A DNA stretch of 64,000 nt from Roseateles_E cavernae (GTDB taxonomy: Bacteria; Pseudomonadota; Gammaproteobacteria; Burkholderiales; Burkholderiaceae_C). Every line of letters starts with the position of its first letter. Position 1 is the first letter of the stretch. Shown here one piece after another: positions 52,865-63,022 of this stretch. Where the stretch lies: the NCBI RefSeq assembly GCF_040187885.1, contig NZ_JBDPLH010000004.1:186001-250000 (forward strand), given 5' to 3'. The notes below the pieces were generated by a model. That model had not been told where the DNA came from, did no database searches, and was given only the letters and a program-made list of their open reading frames with translations. Made by a program: the position numbers and the translations under genes.

Positions 52865-54685
52865 GTGCTCTGGGCCGCTTTTGACTTCCCGCGCCACCCC
52901 TTGGCGCGAGAGGACGGCGAACGTCTGCGTGGCGCCTTTGACGCCCCGCCCGAGCGCTGGCTGCGCGCCGCCAGCGCGGCCGAGCTGCCGGCCGTGCTGG
53001 ACGCCGCCCATGCGGCCGCGCGCGCCGGCGCCTGGGTGCTGGGCGGCCTGCGCTACGAGGCGGCCGGCGCGCTTGACGGCGCGCTGCAGACCCATGCGGC
53101 GGGCGGCCCGCTGGCCGAGTTCGCGGTCTACACCGAAGCGCCCCAGCCCTGGCCCGAGGCCGGCGCTGCGGGGGCACTCTGCGGCGACTGGCTGGACCGC
53201 CAGGACGAGGCCCGCTCGCGCGCCGACATCGAGCGCATCCGCGAATGGATACGCAGCGGCGATTGCTACCAGGTCAATCTGACGACCCGCCTGAACGCCG
53301 CGCTGGCGGAGGGCGTTGATCTGGCTGAGTTGTTCCTGGCCCTGCATGCGGCCCAGCCGGGCGGCTTCTCGCTATTCCTGCGCGGCGCGAGCGGGCAGGG
53401 CGTGGCCAGTGTCTCGCCCGAGCTGTTCTTCGACTGGCGGCCGCTGCCCGATACCCGCCACACCTGGCTGCTCGGGGCCCAGCCGATGAAGGGCACGGCG
53501 CCGCGCGGCCATGACCGCGCCAGCGACGAGGCCGCGCAAGCCTATCTGCGCACCAGCGAGAAGGAACGCGCCGAGAACCTGATGATCGTCGACCTGCTGC
53601 GCAACGATCTGAGCCGGGTCGCGAGCCTGGGCTCGGTGCGGGTGCCGCGCCTGTTCGAGCTACACGGCCTGCCCACCGTCTGGCAGATGACCTCGACGGT
53701 CACCGCGGTCAGCCGCCCGGGCCTGAAGCTGTCCGAGCTGTTCGCCGCGCTGTTTCCCTGCGGCAGCGTCACCGGCGCGCCCAAGGTACGGGCGATGCAG
53801 ATCATTGCCGAGCTGGAGCCCGCGGCACGCGGCTGGTATTGCGGCGCGCTGGGCCTGCTGCAGCCGGGCGGGGCGGCCACCTTCAATGTGCCTATCCGCA
53901 CGGTCGAGCAGCGGCCCGACGGTACGCTGCAATGCGGCATCGGCAGCGGCATCACGCTGGACTCGCAGCCGGCCGCCGAGGTGGCCGAATGGCGCGCCAA
54001 GACCCGTTTCCTGCTGCGCGCCCAGCGCCCCATCGCGGCGCTCGAAACCCTGCTGCTGTCCGAGGGCGACTATCCGCGCCAGGCCGGCCACCTGGCCCGT
54101 CTGCAGCGCACGGCCCAGCACTTCGGCCTGCGGCTGTCGCAGGGCGCGGTGCGCGAGGCGCTGGCCCGGCTGGCCGAGCGCCATGATCAAGGCCAGTGGC
54201 GGGTGCGGCTGAGCAGCGACGCGCAGGGACGTGTCGTCACCGAGATCGCCCCGCTGGCGCCGACACCGCTGCCGGTAGTCCTGGCCTTGGCGACGACGGC
54301 CATCACGACCGATGGCCCGGGCGCCGAGTTCCTGCAGCACAAGACCACCCGCCGCGAGGCCTACGAGGCCTTCGCGGCGGCCAAGCCGGCCGAGGCCTTC
54401 GATATGCTGCTGTGGAATGCCGACGGCGAGCTGACCGAATGCAGCTTCGGCAATATCGCGCTGCAGCTCGACGGCCGCTGGCTGACGCCGCGCCTGGCGG
54501 CCGGGCTGCTGCCCGGCGTGCTGCGCGAAGAACTGCTGCAGCAGGGCCGTCTGCATGAGGCCCGGCTGCTCAAGACCGATCTGGCCCGCGCTCAGGCGCT
54601 GGCTTTCTTCAACAGCTTGCGCGGCTGGTGCCCGGCGCGCATGCTCCGTCCCGATCACGATGGCAGCTCTGCCGTCCAACCCTGA
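52865..54685 (+). CDS. pabB: Aminodeoxychorismate synthase component I fused to aminodeoxychorismate lyase
   Basis: 606 residues starting with GTG at 52865, preceded by GAGAG. Residues 1-375 are a PabB/chorismate-binding domain: SGDCYQVNLTTRL, the PMKGTAPRG block with the active-site lysine, ENLMIVDLLRNDLSRV, FPCGSVTGAPK and CGIGSGITLDS. Residues about 390-600 are a PabC-like fold-type IV PLP lyase, with FLQHKTTRREAYEAF (PLP lysine) and ECSFGNIAL. The fused enzyme would turn chorismate into 4-aminobenzoate for folate, with a glutaminase PabA from elsewhere. Such fusions are known in bacteria. It lies 9 bases after orn. Confidence 0.92.
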   Translation: MLWAAFDFPRHPLAREDGERLRGAFDAPPERWLRAASAAELPAVLDAAHAAARAGAWVLGGLRYEAAGALDGALQTHAAGGPLAEFAVYTEAPQPWPEAGAAGALCGDWLDRQDEARSRADIERIREWIRSGDCYQVNLTTRLNAALAEGVDLAELFLALHAAQPGGFSLFLRGASGQGVASVSPELFFDWRPLPDTRHTWLLGAQPMKGTAPRGHDRASDEAAQAYLRTSEKERAENLMIVDLLRNDLSRVASLGSVRVPRLFELHGLPTVWQMTSTVTAVSRPGLKLSELFAALFPCGSVTGAPKVRAMQIIAELEPAARGWYCGALGLLQPGGAATFNVPIRTVEQRPDGTLQCGIGSGITLDSQPAAEVAEWRAKTRFLLRAQRPIAALETLLLSEGDYPRQAGHLARLQRTAQHFGLRLSQGAVREALARLAERHDQGQWRVRLSSDAQGRVVTEIAPLAPTPLPVVLALATTAITTDGPGAEFLQHKTTRREAYEAFAAAKPAEAFDMLLWNADGELTECSFGNIALQLDGRWLTPRLAAGLLPGVLREELLQQGRLHEARLLKTDLARAQALAFFNSLRGWCPARMLRPDHDGSSAVQP

Positions 54686-54700
54686 ACCTCATTCATAGCC

Positions 54701-57271
54701 ATGGCCACGCCACCGAAGACGCGCCGCACCGCGAGCGCCGCCACCCCTGTTGTTGCCGAGACGGCGCCGGTCAAGAAGACGGCGGCTAAAAAAGCCGCTG
54801 TCAAGGCCGCAGCCAAGAAGACCACCGCAGCCGTGAAAACGGTTGAGAAGGCCGCAGCCATCGAGAAGAAACCGGCTGCAAAGAAGACGCCGGCCGCGCC
54901 AGTCAAGACGACCGGCAAAGCCGCGACCAAGACCGTGAAGACGGTTGTGAAGGCGGTTGCGAAGGCGGCCGCAGAGAAGACGGTCAAGAAGGCCGAACCG
55001 GTGCCGGCGCCCGTTGCGGCCAAGAAACCTGCGGCCAAGAAACCTTTGGCCAAGGCTGCGCCCGCAAAGAAAGCGGCCGCAAAGAAGGAGCCGGCCAAAA
55101 AGGTCGCTGTCAAAAAGGCCACCGTCAAGAAGGCCGCCGCAGTCGAGCCCGCGGTGAGCGCTCCGGCCAAGAAGGTCGCGGCGAAGCCTGCGGCCAAAAA
55201 ATCAGTGGCCAAGCCGCCCGTGGCGCCCGAGCCGGTCGTGGAGGCAATCAAGCCCGTCGCCAAGAAGAAGGCAGCGGCCAAGCCGGTGGCCCGCAAGCCC
55301 GCAGCGCCCGCGCCTGTTGCACCGCCGCCGGCCCCGCCCGCCCGTTTTGCGCTGCATCGCCAAGGCCCCTGGTTCGGCAGCCCGCAGCAGGTCGAGCTGC
55401 TGGCCACCGGCCAGCGCTGGCAGGTGTTGCTGCGTGGCGGCGGGGTGTCGGCGGCCAGCTGCAGCTGCGCGGGCTATGCCCAGCAAGGCAGCTGCGAGCA
55501 TCTGGGCTTTGCGCTGCTCGCCTTGCAGGACGATGCCGAGGGCCAGGCCGCGCTGGTCGAGGGCTGGCAGACCGAGCACAGCGAGCTGTGGCTGCAATAC
55601 GGCTTGCGTCGCCAGCTGCACTGGCATGCCGGCCGCCACTGCCCGGCTCCGCTGCGCCAGGCCGCCGAGGCCTTGATCGCGCTGCCGCAGGATCAGCAGG
55701 GCGATGCCTTGCCGGGCCTGCTGGCACTGGCCGCCCAGCATGGGCATGAGCTGCGTGTCGATGACGCGGTGTGGACTCAGCTGGCCGAGGGCCGCGACGC
55801 CCGCCAGCGCATGCTGCGCCTGGCCGAGGCCTACCAGCAAGGCATGGCCAGCCCGGCCCTGCGCCAGTTGCTGAAGCTGCCCTTGCCCCAGCATCAGCTG
55901 GAAGCCGCCCTGTTCGCGGCCTGCGCCGGCCGCGCCCTGGTGGCCGACGATCTGCAGCTGGGCATGCAGCCGACCGGCCTAGCTGCGGCCGAGCTGATGC
56001 AGCGCCATTTCGGCGTCGAACGTGTGCTGCTGCTGTGCGCCGAGTCGGCCCAGAGCCGCTGGCTGGCGGAGGCGCAGTCGCTGAGCACGCGCAGCGCGAG
56101 CCTGGTCTGGGGCGATGCCGCACAGCGGGCCCAGCAATGGCAGGCGCCGGCCGAGATCAAGATCGCCGCCCTGGGCGCGCTGGAGCAAGACCTGGCCCCG
56201 CTGCAGGCCTGGGCGCCCGAGCTGGTCATCGTCGACGAGGCCCAGCGCCTGGGCGAGGGCGCGGTGGCCCGCTTGCAGCAGCTGCCGGAAGGTTTCCTGC
56301 TGTTGCTGGCCAGCCAGCTGCCGCAGGAGCAGCCGGCCACCCTGCTGCGCCTGGTCGAGCTGCTCGACCACCGGCGCAGCGGCGCGCTGGCGGCCTTGCA
56401 TGAGCGCCATCTGCGCCACGACGCCCAGGGGCAGCTGCTGGCCCTGGCCGCGCCGGCTCGGCTGGCACAGAGCCTGGAGCGGGTGATGCTCAGCCGCGCC
56501 GGCAGCGAGCTGGCGTTGCCGCCGGCCCTGGTGCAGCTGCGGGCCCAGCCCTTGAGTGCGCAGCAGCAAGGCTTGCAGGCCGCGTTGCTGGCGCCGCTGC
56601 GTCGCAGCGTCGCGCGCTGGCAGCGCAGTGCCTATCTGGCCGATGCGGAGCAGCTGCAGCTGCTGCGCGGCCTGCAGGCGCTGCGCCGTCTGGCGATCAG
56701 CCCGGCGCTGACCGATGCGGCCGCGGAGGGGCCGGCGCCGCGTCTGGATGCGGTGCTGGCGCTGGCGCGCGAGCTGCTGGCCGGGGCCGCGAGCAAGCTG
56801 GTGGTCTGCAGCCAGTGGGACGATGGTCTGGCCCTGCTGGCCGCAAGGCTGCAGGCCGTCGGTCTGCCCTGTGTGCAGCTGTCGGCCGCCACCGGCCTGG
56901 CCGAACGCCGCTCGCAGGCGGCACGCTGGCGCGAGGACTCGCGCAGCCCGCTGCTGCTGTGCAGCGATGCGGCCGGTGCCGGCCTGGATCTGCGCGTGAG
57001 CGGCGTGGGCCTGATCAGTCTGGAACTGCCCTGGGGCGAGGCCTTGCTGGAGCAGCGCCTGGGCCTGGTGGCCGGCGAGGAGACCCATGGCCTGCCGCTG
57101 CTGCAGCTGCTGGCCCAGGGCGGCATCGAGAGCGCGATGCTGGCGCTGCAGGACAGCTGGCCGGAGATGCCGGCCTGCAGTCTGGACGGCGACCTCAGCC
57201 TGCAGCTGCTGGGCGGCGAGGCCTTGCAGCGCTTCATGCAGGCGCTGGTGGCCCTGCTTGAGCTGATGTGA
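54701..57271 (+). CDS. Histone H1-like-tailed, SWIM-zinc-finger SNF2-type protein with degenerate helicase motifs
   Basis: 856 residues. Residues 1-215 are an alanine/lysine/proline-rich tail of short KKAA, AKKP and VKKA units, like histone H1 or AlgP, and would bind DNA without sequence preference. A SWIM-type zinc finger follows: Cys254, Cys256, Cys265 and His267 (CSCAGY ... SCEHLG). From about 400 the order of an SNF2 helicase is recognisable but worn. Motif I is ADDLQLGMQPTG (415-426) with Met422 in place of the Walker A lysine. Motif II is DEAQ (512-515). Motif III is ASQLPQE. Motif V is LCSDAAGAGLDL (753-764). Motif VI is QRLGLVAGEE (785-794), without the usual arginines. ATP hydrolysis is therefore doubtful. 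It lies 15 bases after the PabB-PabC gene. Distinct function unknown. Confidence 0.75.
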   Translation: MATPPKTRRTASAATPVVAETAPVKKTAAKKAAVKAAAKKTTAAVKTVEKAAAIEKKPAAKKTPAAPVKTTGKAATKTVKTVVKAVAKAAAEKTVKKAEPVPAPVAAKKPAAKKPLAKAAPAKKAAAKKEPAKKVAVKKATVKKAAAVEPAVSAPAKKVAAKPAAKKSVAKPPVAPEPVVEAIKPVAKKKAAAKPVARKPAAPAPVAPPPAPPARFALHRQGPWFGSPQQVELLATGQRWQVLLRGGGVSAASCSCAGYAQQGSCEHLGFALLALQDDAEGQAALVEGWQTEHSELWLQYGLRRQLHWHAGRHCPAPLRQAAEALIALPQDQQGDALPGLLALAAQHGHELRVDDAVWTQLAEGRDARQRMLRLAEAYQQGMASPALRQLLKLPLPQHQLEAALFAACAGRALVADDLQLGMQPTGLAAAELMQRHFGVERVLLLCAESAQSRWLAEAQSLSTRSASLVWGDAAQRAQQWQAPAEIKIAALGALEQDLAPLQAWAPELVIVDEAQRLGEGAVARLQQLPEGFLLLLASQLPQEQPATLLRLVELLDHRRSGALAALHERHLRHDAQGQLLALAAPARLAQSLERVMLSRAGSELALPPALVQLRAQPLSAQQQGLQAALLAPLRRSVARWQRSAYLADAEQLQLLRGLQALRRLAISPALTDAAAEGPAPRLDAVLALARELLAGAASKLVVCSQWDDGLALLAARLQAVGLPCVQLSAATGLAERRSQAARWREDSRSPLLLCSDAAGAGLDLRVSGVGLISLELPWGEALLEQRLGLVAGEETHGLPLLQLLAQGGIESAMLALQDSWPEMPACSLDGDLSLQLLGGEALQRFMQALVALLELM

Positions 57272-57691
57272 TGGCGCGGGGCGGCGTGTGATCTTCACGC
57301 GAACCGCCGCCCCGCCGACAAATAGTCAAGTCGCGCTTGCTAGTACTTTCCCTAGCGTGCTATAGTCGCGGCTTCGTTGCAGCGCTGTCTGCAACGGTTC
57401 GTTCGTCTCCTCTGACCACGTTCAGGCCGTATCCGGTGATCGCCACCGGGCTTCATACGACGCGCTGAGCACCCTTCGGGTTCGGTCGGCGGCGATGCCG
57501 TCGCTATGACTGTTCCCCGGCGCCGCACCAGGCCTGGCTCATCTCTTGAGCTGCGCGAAAAAAAGGTGTGCGACGCGAGCTTTCTCCCAGCGACTTTACT
57601 GGCTTGACCGCGCCCTATTGATCTGGCGCGGCAGGCGCGTGCTTTTGTCCCGCCAAGACCGGGGCAGGGCACGGCTTTGTTGAAAGAAGAT
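57272..57691 (+). promoter_or_regulatory. 420-base gap: promoter and long structured leader of the DEAD-box gene
   Basis: No gene was found here. TTGCTA (57337-57342) and TATAGT (57361-57366) with an 18-base spacer make a plausible sigma-70 promoter, giving a start near 57373 and an untranslated leader of about 320 bases. Several stems can be drawn, for example CCGGTG/CACCGG (57434-57450 area), CCCTTCGGG (57472 area) and CGCGCC/GGCGCG (57608-57628 area), and there is a run of seven A. Long leaders are known on cold-shock RNA-helicase genes such as deaD. Folding and function are not tested here. Confidence 0.55.
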
Positions 57692-59377
<1,686 letters not shown>

Positions 59378-59403
59378 TTCGTCCCGAACTCGCTGAAGCA
59401 AGC

Positions 59404-59427
59404 AAAGCCCGCGCAAGCGGGCTTTTT
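59404..59427 (+). terminator. Rho-independent terminator
   Basis: AAAGCCCGC (59404-59412) and GCGGGCTTT (59417-59425) form a 9-bp stem with loop GCAA, followed by TT then CG. It lies 27 bases after the DEAD-box gene and is a textbook terminator. Confidence 0.9.
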
Positions 59428-59458
59428 CGATTCTGTTGTGGCACAGTGCCGCCCGAGC

Positions 59459-60100
59459 ATGCGAGCGAACGGAAAACTGATCCAGTGGGACGACGTCAAG
59501 GGCTATGGCTTCATCGCCCCGGACGCCGGGGGGGCCAAGCTCTTCGTCCATATCAAGGCCTTTGGTCTGCGCGCACGCCGGCCTTTTGTCGGCGAACGTC
59601 TGAGCTATCAGCCGGGCGAGGACGCCCAGGGCAAGCCGCGCGCGCTGAAGGTGCAAAGCCTGGAGCCCAGGCCGGCGGCCCCGGCCGGACCGACCGCGCT
59701 GGAGCGCGAGCGTTCGCGGCGCGAGGCCCGGCGTGGCCTGAGCCTGTGGCTGGTGCCGGGCTTTGCGGCCCTGGTGCTGATCTGTCAGCTGGCCTTCGAG
59801 CTGCCGCGTGCGCTGTGGGGTGCTTATCTGGCGATGAGCCTGGCGACCTTCATCGTCTACGCCGGCGACAAGCGGGCCGCGCGCCTGAATCAGTGGCGGG
59901 TCGCCGAGGGCACGCTGCATGGCCTGGCCCTGGCCTGCGGCTGGCCCGGCGCGTTGCTGGCCCAGCACATCCTGCGCCACAAGTCCAACAAGCCGGAGTT
60001 CCTGCGCCTGTTCTGGCTGACGGTGATCGTCAATGTGCTGGGTTTTGTGCTGATCTTCACGCCGCTTGGTGTGCAGTTACTGGTGCTCTTCAATGTCTGA
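59459..60100 (+). CDS. Cold-shock domain fused to DUF1294 membrane domain
   Basis: 213 residues. Residues 1-72 form a cold-shock (S1-like) domain: GKLIQWDDVKGYGFIAPD with the RNP1-like KGYGFI, then LFVHIKAF. A short charged linker (ALERERSRREARRG) leads to a DUF1294 membrane domain of about four helices, with YAGDKRAARLNQWRVAEGTLH and the RHKSNKPEFL motif typical of DUF1294. This domain pair is found in many proteobacteria; its function is not known. It may link RNA or DNA binding to the membrane. An alternative GTG start at 59438 would add seven residues. It overlaps the next gene by eight bases. Confidence 0.92.
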   Translation: MRANGKLIQWDDVKGYGFIAPDAGGAKLFVHIKAFGLRARRPFVGERLSYQPGEDAQGKPRALKVQSLEPRPAAPAGPTALERERSRREARRGLSLWLVPGFAALVLICQLAFELPRALWGAYLAMSLATFIVYAGDKRAARLNQWRVAEGTLHGLALACGWPGALLAQHILRHKSNKPEFLRLFWLTVIVNVLGFVLIFTPLGVQLLVLFNV

Positions 60101-60608
60101 GATCGTTCTGCGGCCGCTGTCGGCGGCCGATGTGCCGGCGGTGCTGGCCCTGCAGGCGCAGTGCTATGGCGCCGATTTTCTGGAGGATGCGCAGGCCTTC
60201 GCCGCCAAGCTGCGCGCCGCCGAGCCTTACCGGACCTGCTGGATGACCTGGCGCGGCGAGCAGCCGCTGGCCTATCTGGTCGGCCTGCCGCTATGCCACG
60301 ACAGCCTGCCGGCGCTGAATGCGCAAAGCCTGACGCTGCCGGCCGAGCCGCGCCTGCTCTATCTGCACGACCTGGCCGTGGCGCCGGCCGGCCGTTCGCT
60401 GGGGCTGGCACGCCGCCTGGTCGAGCATCTGGAGCGCCGGGCCGGCGATCTGGGACTGCAGACCCTGGGCCTGGTCGCCGTGCAGGGCTCCGAGCCGTTC
60501 TGGCAGCGCCAGGGCTATGCCTCGCTGCAGCAGCTCTCGGCCACGCTGGCCGCCAAGCTGGCCAGCTTCGGGCCCGAGGCCCGCTTCATGCAGCGCTCGC
60601 TGGCCTGA
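60093..60608 (+). CDS. GNAT family N-acetyltransferase
   Basis: 171 residues from the ATG at 60093, eight bases inside the end of the CSD-DUF1294 gene. GNAT features: IVLRPLSAADVPAVLALQAQCYG at the start, the acetyl-CoA-binding region LAVAPAGRSLGLARRLVEHLERRA and the C-terminal SEPFWQRQGYASL. It would transfer an acetyl group to an amine on a protein or small molecule; the acceptor is unknown. Nine bases after its stop the DODA-type dioxygenase ends on the other strand. Confidence 0.88.
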   Translation: MSEIVLRPLSAADVPAVLALQAQCYGADFLEDAQAFAAKLRAAEPYRTCWMTWRGEQPLAYLVGLPLCHDSLPALNAQSLTLPAEPRLLYLHDLAVAPAGRSLGLARRLVEHLERRAGDLGLQTLGLVAVQGSEPFWQRQGYASLQQLSATLAAKLASFGPEARFMQRSLA

Positions 60609-60616
60609 GCCCAGCG

Positions 60617-61435
60617 TCAGCCGGGCAGGGCGCCGAAGCGGAAGCTCGAGACGGTGACGCCGCCCATGAAGGCGCTCTCGTGATAGATCAGCGCGCCGGC
60701 TTCTTGCTCGGCGGCGCCGACCGCCACCATCAGCGGGATCAGGTGATCCTCGCGCGGATGGGCCTGGCGGGCCGCCGGCGCCGCGCCCCACTGCGTCAGC
60801 AGCGCGCTGCGCTCGGCCGGCGGGGTCTGCAACAGGGTCTGCTGCAGCCAGGCGTCGAACTGGCCCGAGGCCGTCCTGGCCGCCGGGCCGAAGGCGCGCA
60901 GATTGTGATAGCTCAGGCCGCTGCCGATGATCAGCACGCCCTCGTCGCGCAGCGGCGCCAGCGCCCGGCCCAGCGCCAGATGGGTGGCCGGGTCGTAGCC
61001 CTGCAGCATGGACAGCTGCACCACGGGCACCTCGGCCTCGGGGTACATCGGGAACAGGGTCGTGAACGCACCATGGTCGAAGCCGCGTTGCTCATCCATT
61101 GCACTGGGCAGGCCGGCGTTCTCGATCAAGGACTTGACCTGCCTGGCCAGCGCCGGGTCGCCCGGTGCCGGGTAGCGGATCGAATAGGTGTGGGCCGGGA
61201 AGCCGCCGTAGTCATAGACCATGGTCGGCCGCTCGGCCGCCATCAGGCTGAACTGCTGCGCCTCCCAGTGCCCGGAGATCATCAGCACCGCGCGCGGCTT
61301 GCGGCCCAGCTCGGCCGGGATGGCCTTCAGCGAGGCCTCCAGCTGATGGAAGTTCTCGCGGAAGGGGCCGTCCATATAGGGCCAGGGGCCGCCGCCATGG
61401 GACAGGAAGTAGGTGGGAAGTCGGGTTGAGGCCAT
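60617..61435 (-). CDS. DODA/YgiD-family extradiol-type dioxygenase
   Basis: 272 residues. The family markers are LSHGGGPWPYMDG with His13, LMISGHWEA with His56, FDHGAF, and the conserved ISSYHN-like GSGLSYHNLRAFG; the C-terminal HESAFMGG carries another histidine. YgiD of E. coli and related plant DODA enzymes cleave DOPA extradiol-wise, using a metal bound by such histidines; in many bacteria the natural substrate is not known. It is a single-gene minus-strand unit, divergent from the ABC transporter operon (130 bases between starts). Confidence 0.92.
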   Translation of the reverse strand: MASTRLPTYFLSHGGGPWPYMDGPFRENFHQLEASLKAIPAELGRKPRAVLMISGHWEAQQFSLMAAERPTMVYDYGGFPAHTYSIRYPAPGDPALARQVKSLIENAGLPSAMDEQRGFDHGAFTTLFPMYPEAEVPVVQLSMLQGYDPATHLALGRALAPLRDEGVLIIGSGLSYHNLRAFGPAARTASGQFDAWLQQTLLQTPPAERSALLTQWGAAPAARQAHPREDHLIPLMVAVGAAEQEAGALIYHESAFMGGVTVSSFRFGALPG

Positions 61436-61565
61436 GGCCTCAGTGTGGGCCTTGCGGCGGCGCCAGAGGCTGGCGGCGATTGATCACAGCGTTCAAAAAA
61501 TCCAAAGCCGTGGCATGGCTTTTGCACAAGCTTGTGACAGTCATCACCAACCCGGAGTCCATTGC

Positions 61566-62354
61566 ATGCAACGCCGCCCCTTTTTGCACACCAGCCTGGC
61601 CCTCGTGACACTTTTTGGTGCATTGTCGGCCCAGGCGCAGACCGCGCTGGACGGCATCCTGGCCAAGAAGCAGATCAATATCGCGATCCCGACCGACTAC
61701 CCGCCCTACGGCTTCGTCGGCACCGATATGGCGCCGCAAGGCCTGGACATCGAGATGGCCCGGCTGATCGCCGCCAAGCTGGGCGTCAAGCTCGAGCTGG
61801 TGCCGGTCACCAGCGCCAACCGCATTCCCTATCTGCAGACCAAGAAGGCCGATCTGGTGATCTCGACCCTGGGCAAGAACCCGGAGCGCGAGAAGGTGAT
61901 CAATTTCAGCGCCGCCTATGCACCCTTCTACCAGGCCGTGTTCGGCCCCAAGGCCATGGCGGTCAAGAGCTGGGAGGATCTGGCCGGCAAGACCGTCGCG
62001 GTGACCCGCGGCGCGATGGAAGACCAGGAGCTGGGCAAGGTGGCGCCGGCCAGCCTGCAGATCAAGCGCTTCGAGGACAATAACGCGACGGTGGCCGCCT
62101 ATGTGGCCGGCCAGACCCAGCTGATCGCGACCAGCGCCTCGGCCGCCGGTCTGATGGCGCAGCGCAACCCGCAGCTGGGTGCCGAGTACAAGCTGCTGCT
62201 CAAGGACAGCCCCTGCTTCATCGGCGTGGCCAAGGGCGAGGATGCCTTGCTGGCCAAGGTCAACGAGATCATCGCGGCGGCCAAGAAGGACGGCAGCATC
62301 GAGGCCCTGTCCAAGAAGTGGCTGGGCCGTGGCGCCGGTGATCTGCCGCTGTGA
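61566..62354 (+). CDS. Amino acid ABC transporter, periplasmic substrate-binding protein
   Basis: 262 residues from the ATG at 61566 (CCGGAG eight bases upstream). A signal peptide (1-24, ending SAQAQ) exports it. The body is a family 3 solute-binding protein: NIAIPTDYPPYGFVGTD, GLDIEMARLIAAKLG, the RIPYLQTKKADLVISTLGKNPER block and SWEDLAGKTVAVTRG. It captures a polar amino acid or analogue for the two permeases and ATPase that follow. The specific ligand is not decidable. The stop overlaps the first permease start (GTGA). Confidence 0.93.
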   Translation: MQRRPFLHTSLALVTLFGALSAQAQTALDGILAKKQINIAIPTDYPPYGFVGTDMAPQGLDIEMARLIAAKLGVKLELVPVTSANRIPYLQTKKADLVISTLGKNPEREKVINFSAAYAPFYQAVFGPKAMAVKSWEDLAGKTVAVTRGAMEDQELGKVAPASLQIKRFEDNNATVAAYVAGQTQLIATSASAAGLMAQRNPQLGAEYKLLLKDSPCFIGVAKGEDALLAKVNEIIAAAKKDGSIEALSKKWLGRGAGDLPL

Positions 62355-63022
62355 TCACATTTGACTTCCTGGCCGTCCTGGCCGAGTGGCGGCTGCTGCT
62401 GACCGGGGTGGCCTGGACCCTGGGCCTGACCGCGATCGCGGCGCTGCTGGGCGTGGGTCTGGGCGTGGCCTGCGCCTGGGCGCGGCTGGACGGGCCGGCG
62501 CCGCTGCGCTGGCTGGCGACCGGCTATGTGGAGGCGATCCGCAACACGCCCTTCATCGTTCAGCTCTTCTTCGTGTTCTTCGGCCTGCCGGCGATGGGCG
62601 TCAAGCTGACGCCGGAGACCGCCTCGGTGATCGCGATGGTGGTCAATCTGGGCGCCTATGCCGGCGAGATCGTGCGCGGTGGCATCGCGTCGACCGCGCG
62701 TGGCCAGACCGAGGCCGGGTTGAGCCTGGCGCTGAGCCGGGCCCAGGTCTTCCTCCATGTGCTGCTGCCGCCGGCGCTGCGCCGGGTCTGGCCCTCGATG
62801 GTGAGCCAGATCATCATCGTGATGCTGGGCTCGGCCGTCTGCGGCCAGATCGCCACCGAGGAGCTGAGCTACGCCGCCAACCTGATCCAGAGCCGCAACT
62901 TCCGCGCCTTCGAGTCCTTCATCGTCGCCACCGCCATCTATCTGCTGCTGGCCATCGCGCTGCGCAGCCTGTTGAACTGGCTGGGGCCGCGCTTTCTGTT
63001 CGGAGGACATCGCCGTGGTTGA
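62351..63022 (+). CDS. Amino acid ABC transporter permease (first)
   Basis: 223 residues starting GTG at 62351 inside the GTGA overlap with the binding-protein gene. About five membrane helices and the EAA-like loop GEIVRGGIASTARGQTEAGLSLALSRAQ identify a HisM/HisQ-type permease, with the YVEAIRNTPFIVQLFFVFFG signature. It forms half of a heterodimeric channel with the next gene product. Confidence 0.93.
   Translation: MITFDFLAVLAEWRLLLTGVAWTLGLTAIAALLGVGLGVACAWARLDGPAPLRWLATGYVEAIRNTPFIVQLFFVFFGLPAMGVKLTPETASVIAMVVNLGAYAGEIVRGGIASTARGQTEAGLSLALSRAQVFLHVLLPPALRRVWPSMVSQIIIVMLGSAVCGQIATEELSYAANLIQSRNFRAFESFIVATAIYLLLAIALRSLLNWLGPRFLFGGHRRG

Noticed and set aside
54750..55340. Tandem DNA repeat or satellite in the lysine/alanine-rich tail
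   Set aside because: The repetition is at the amino acid level (KKAA, AKKP); codons vary between units and the unit length is not constant. Explained as a coding low-complexity tail.
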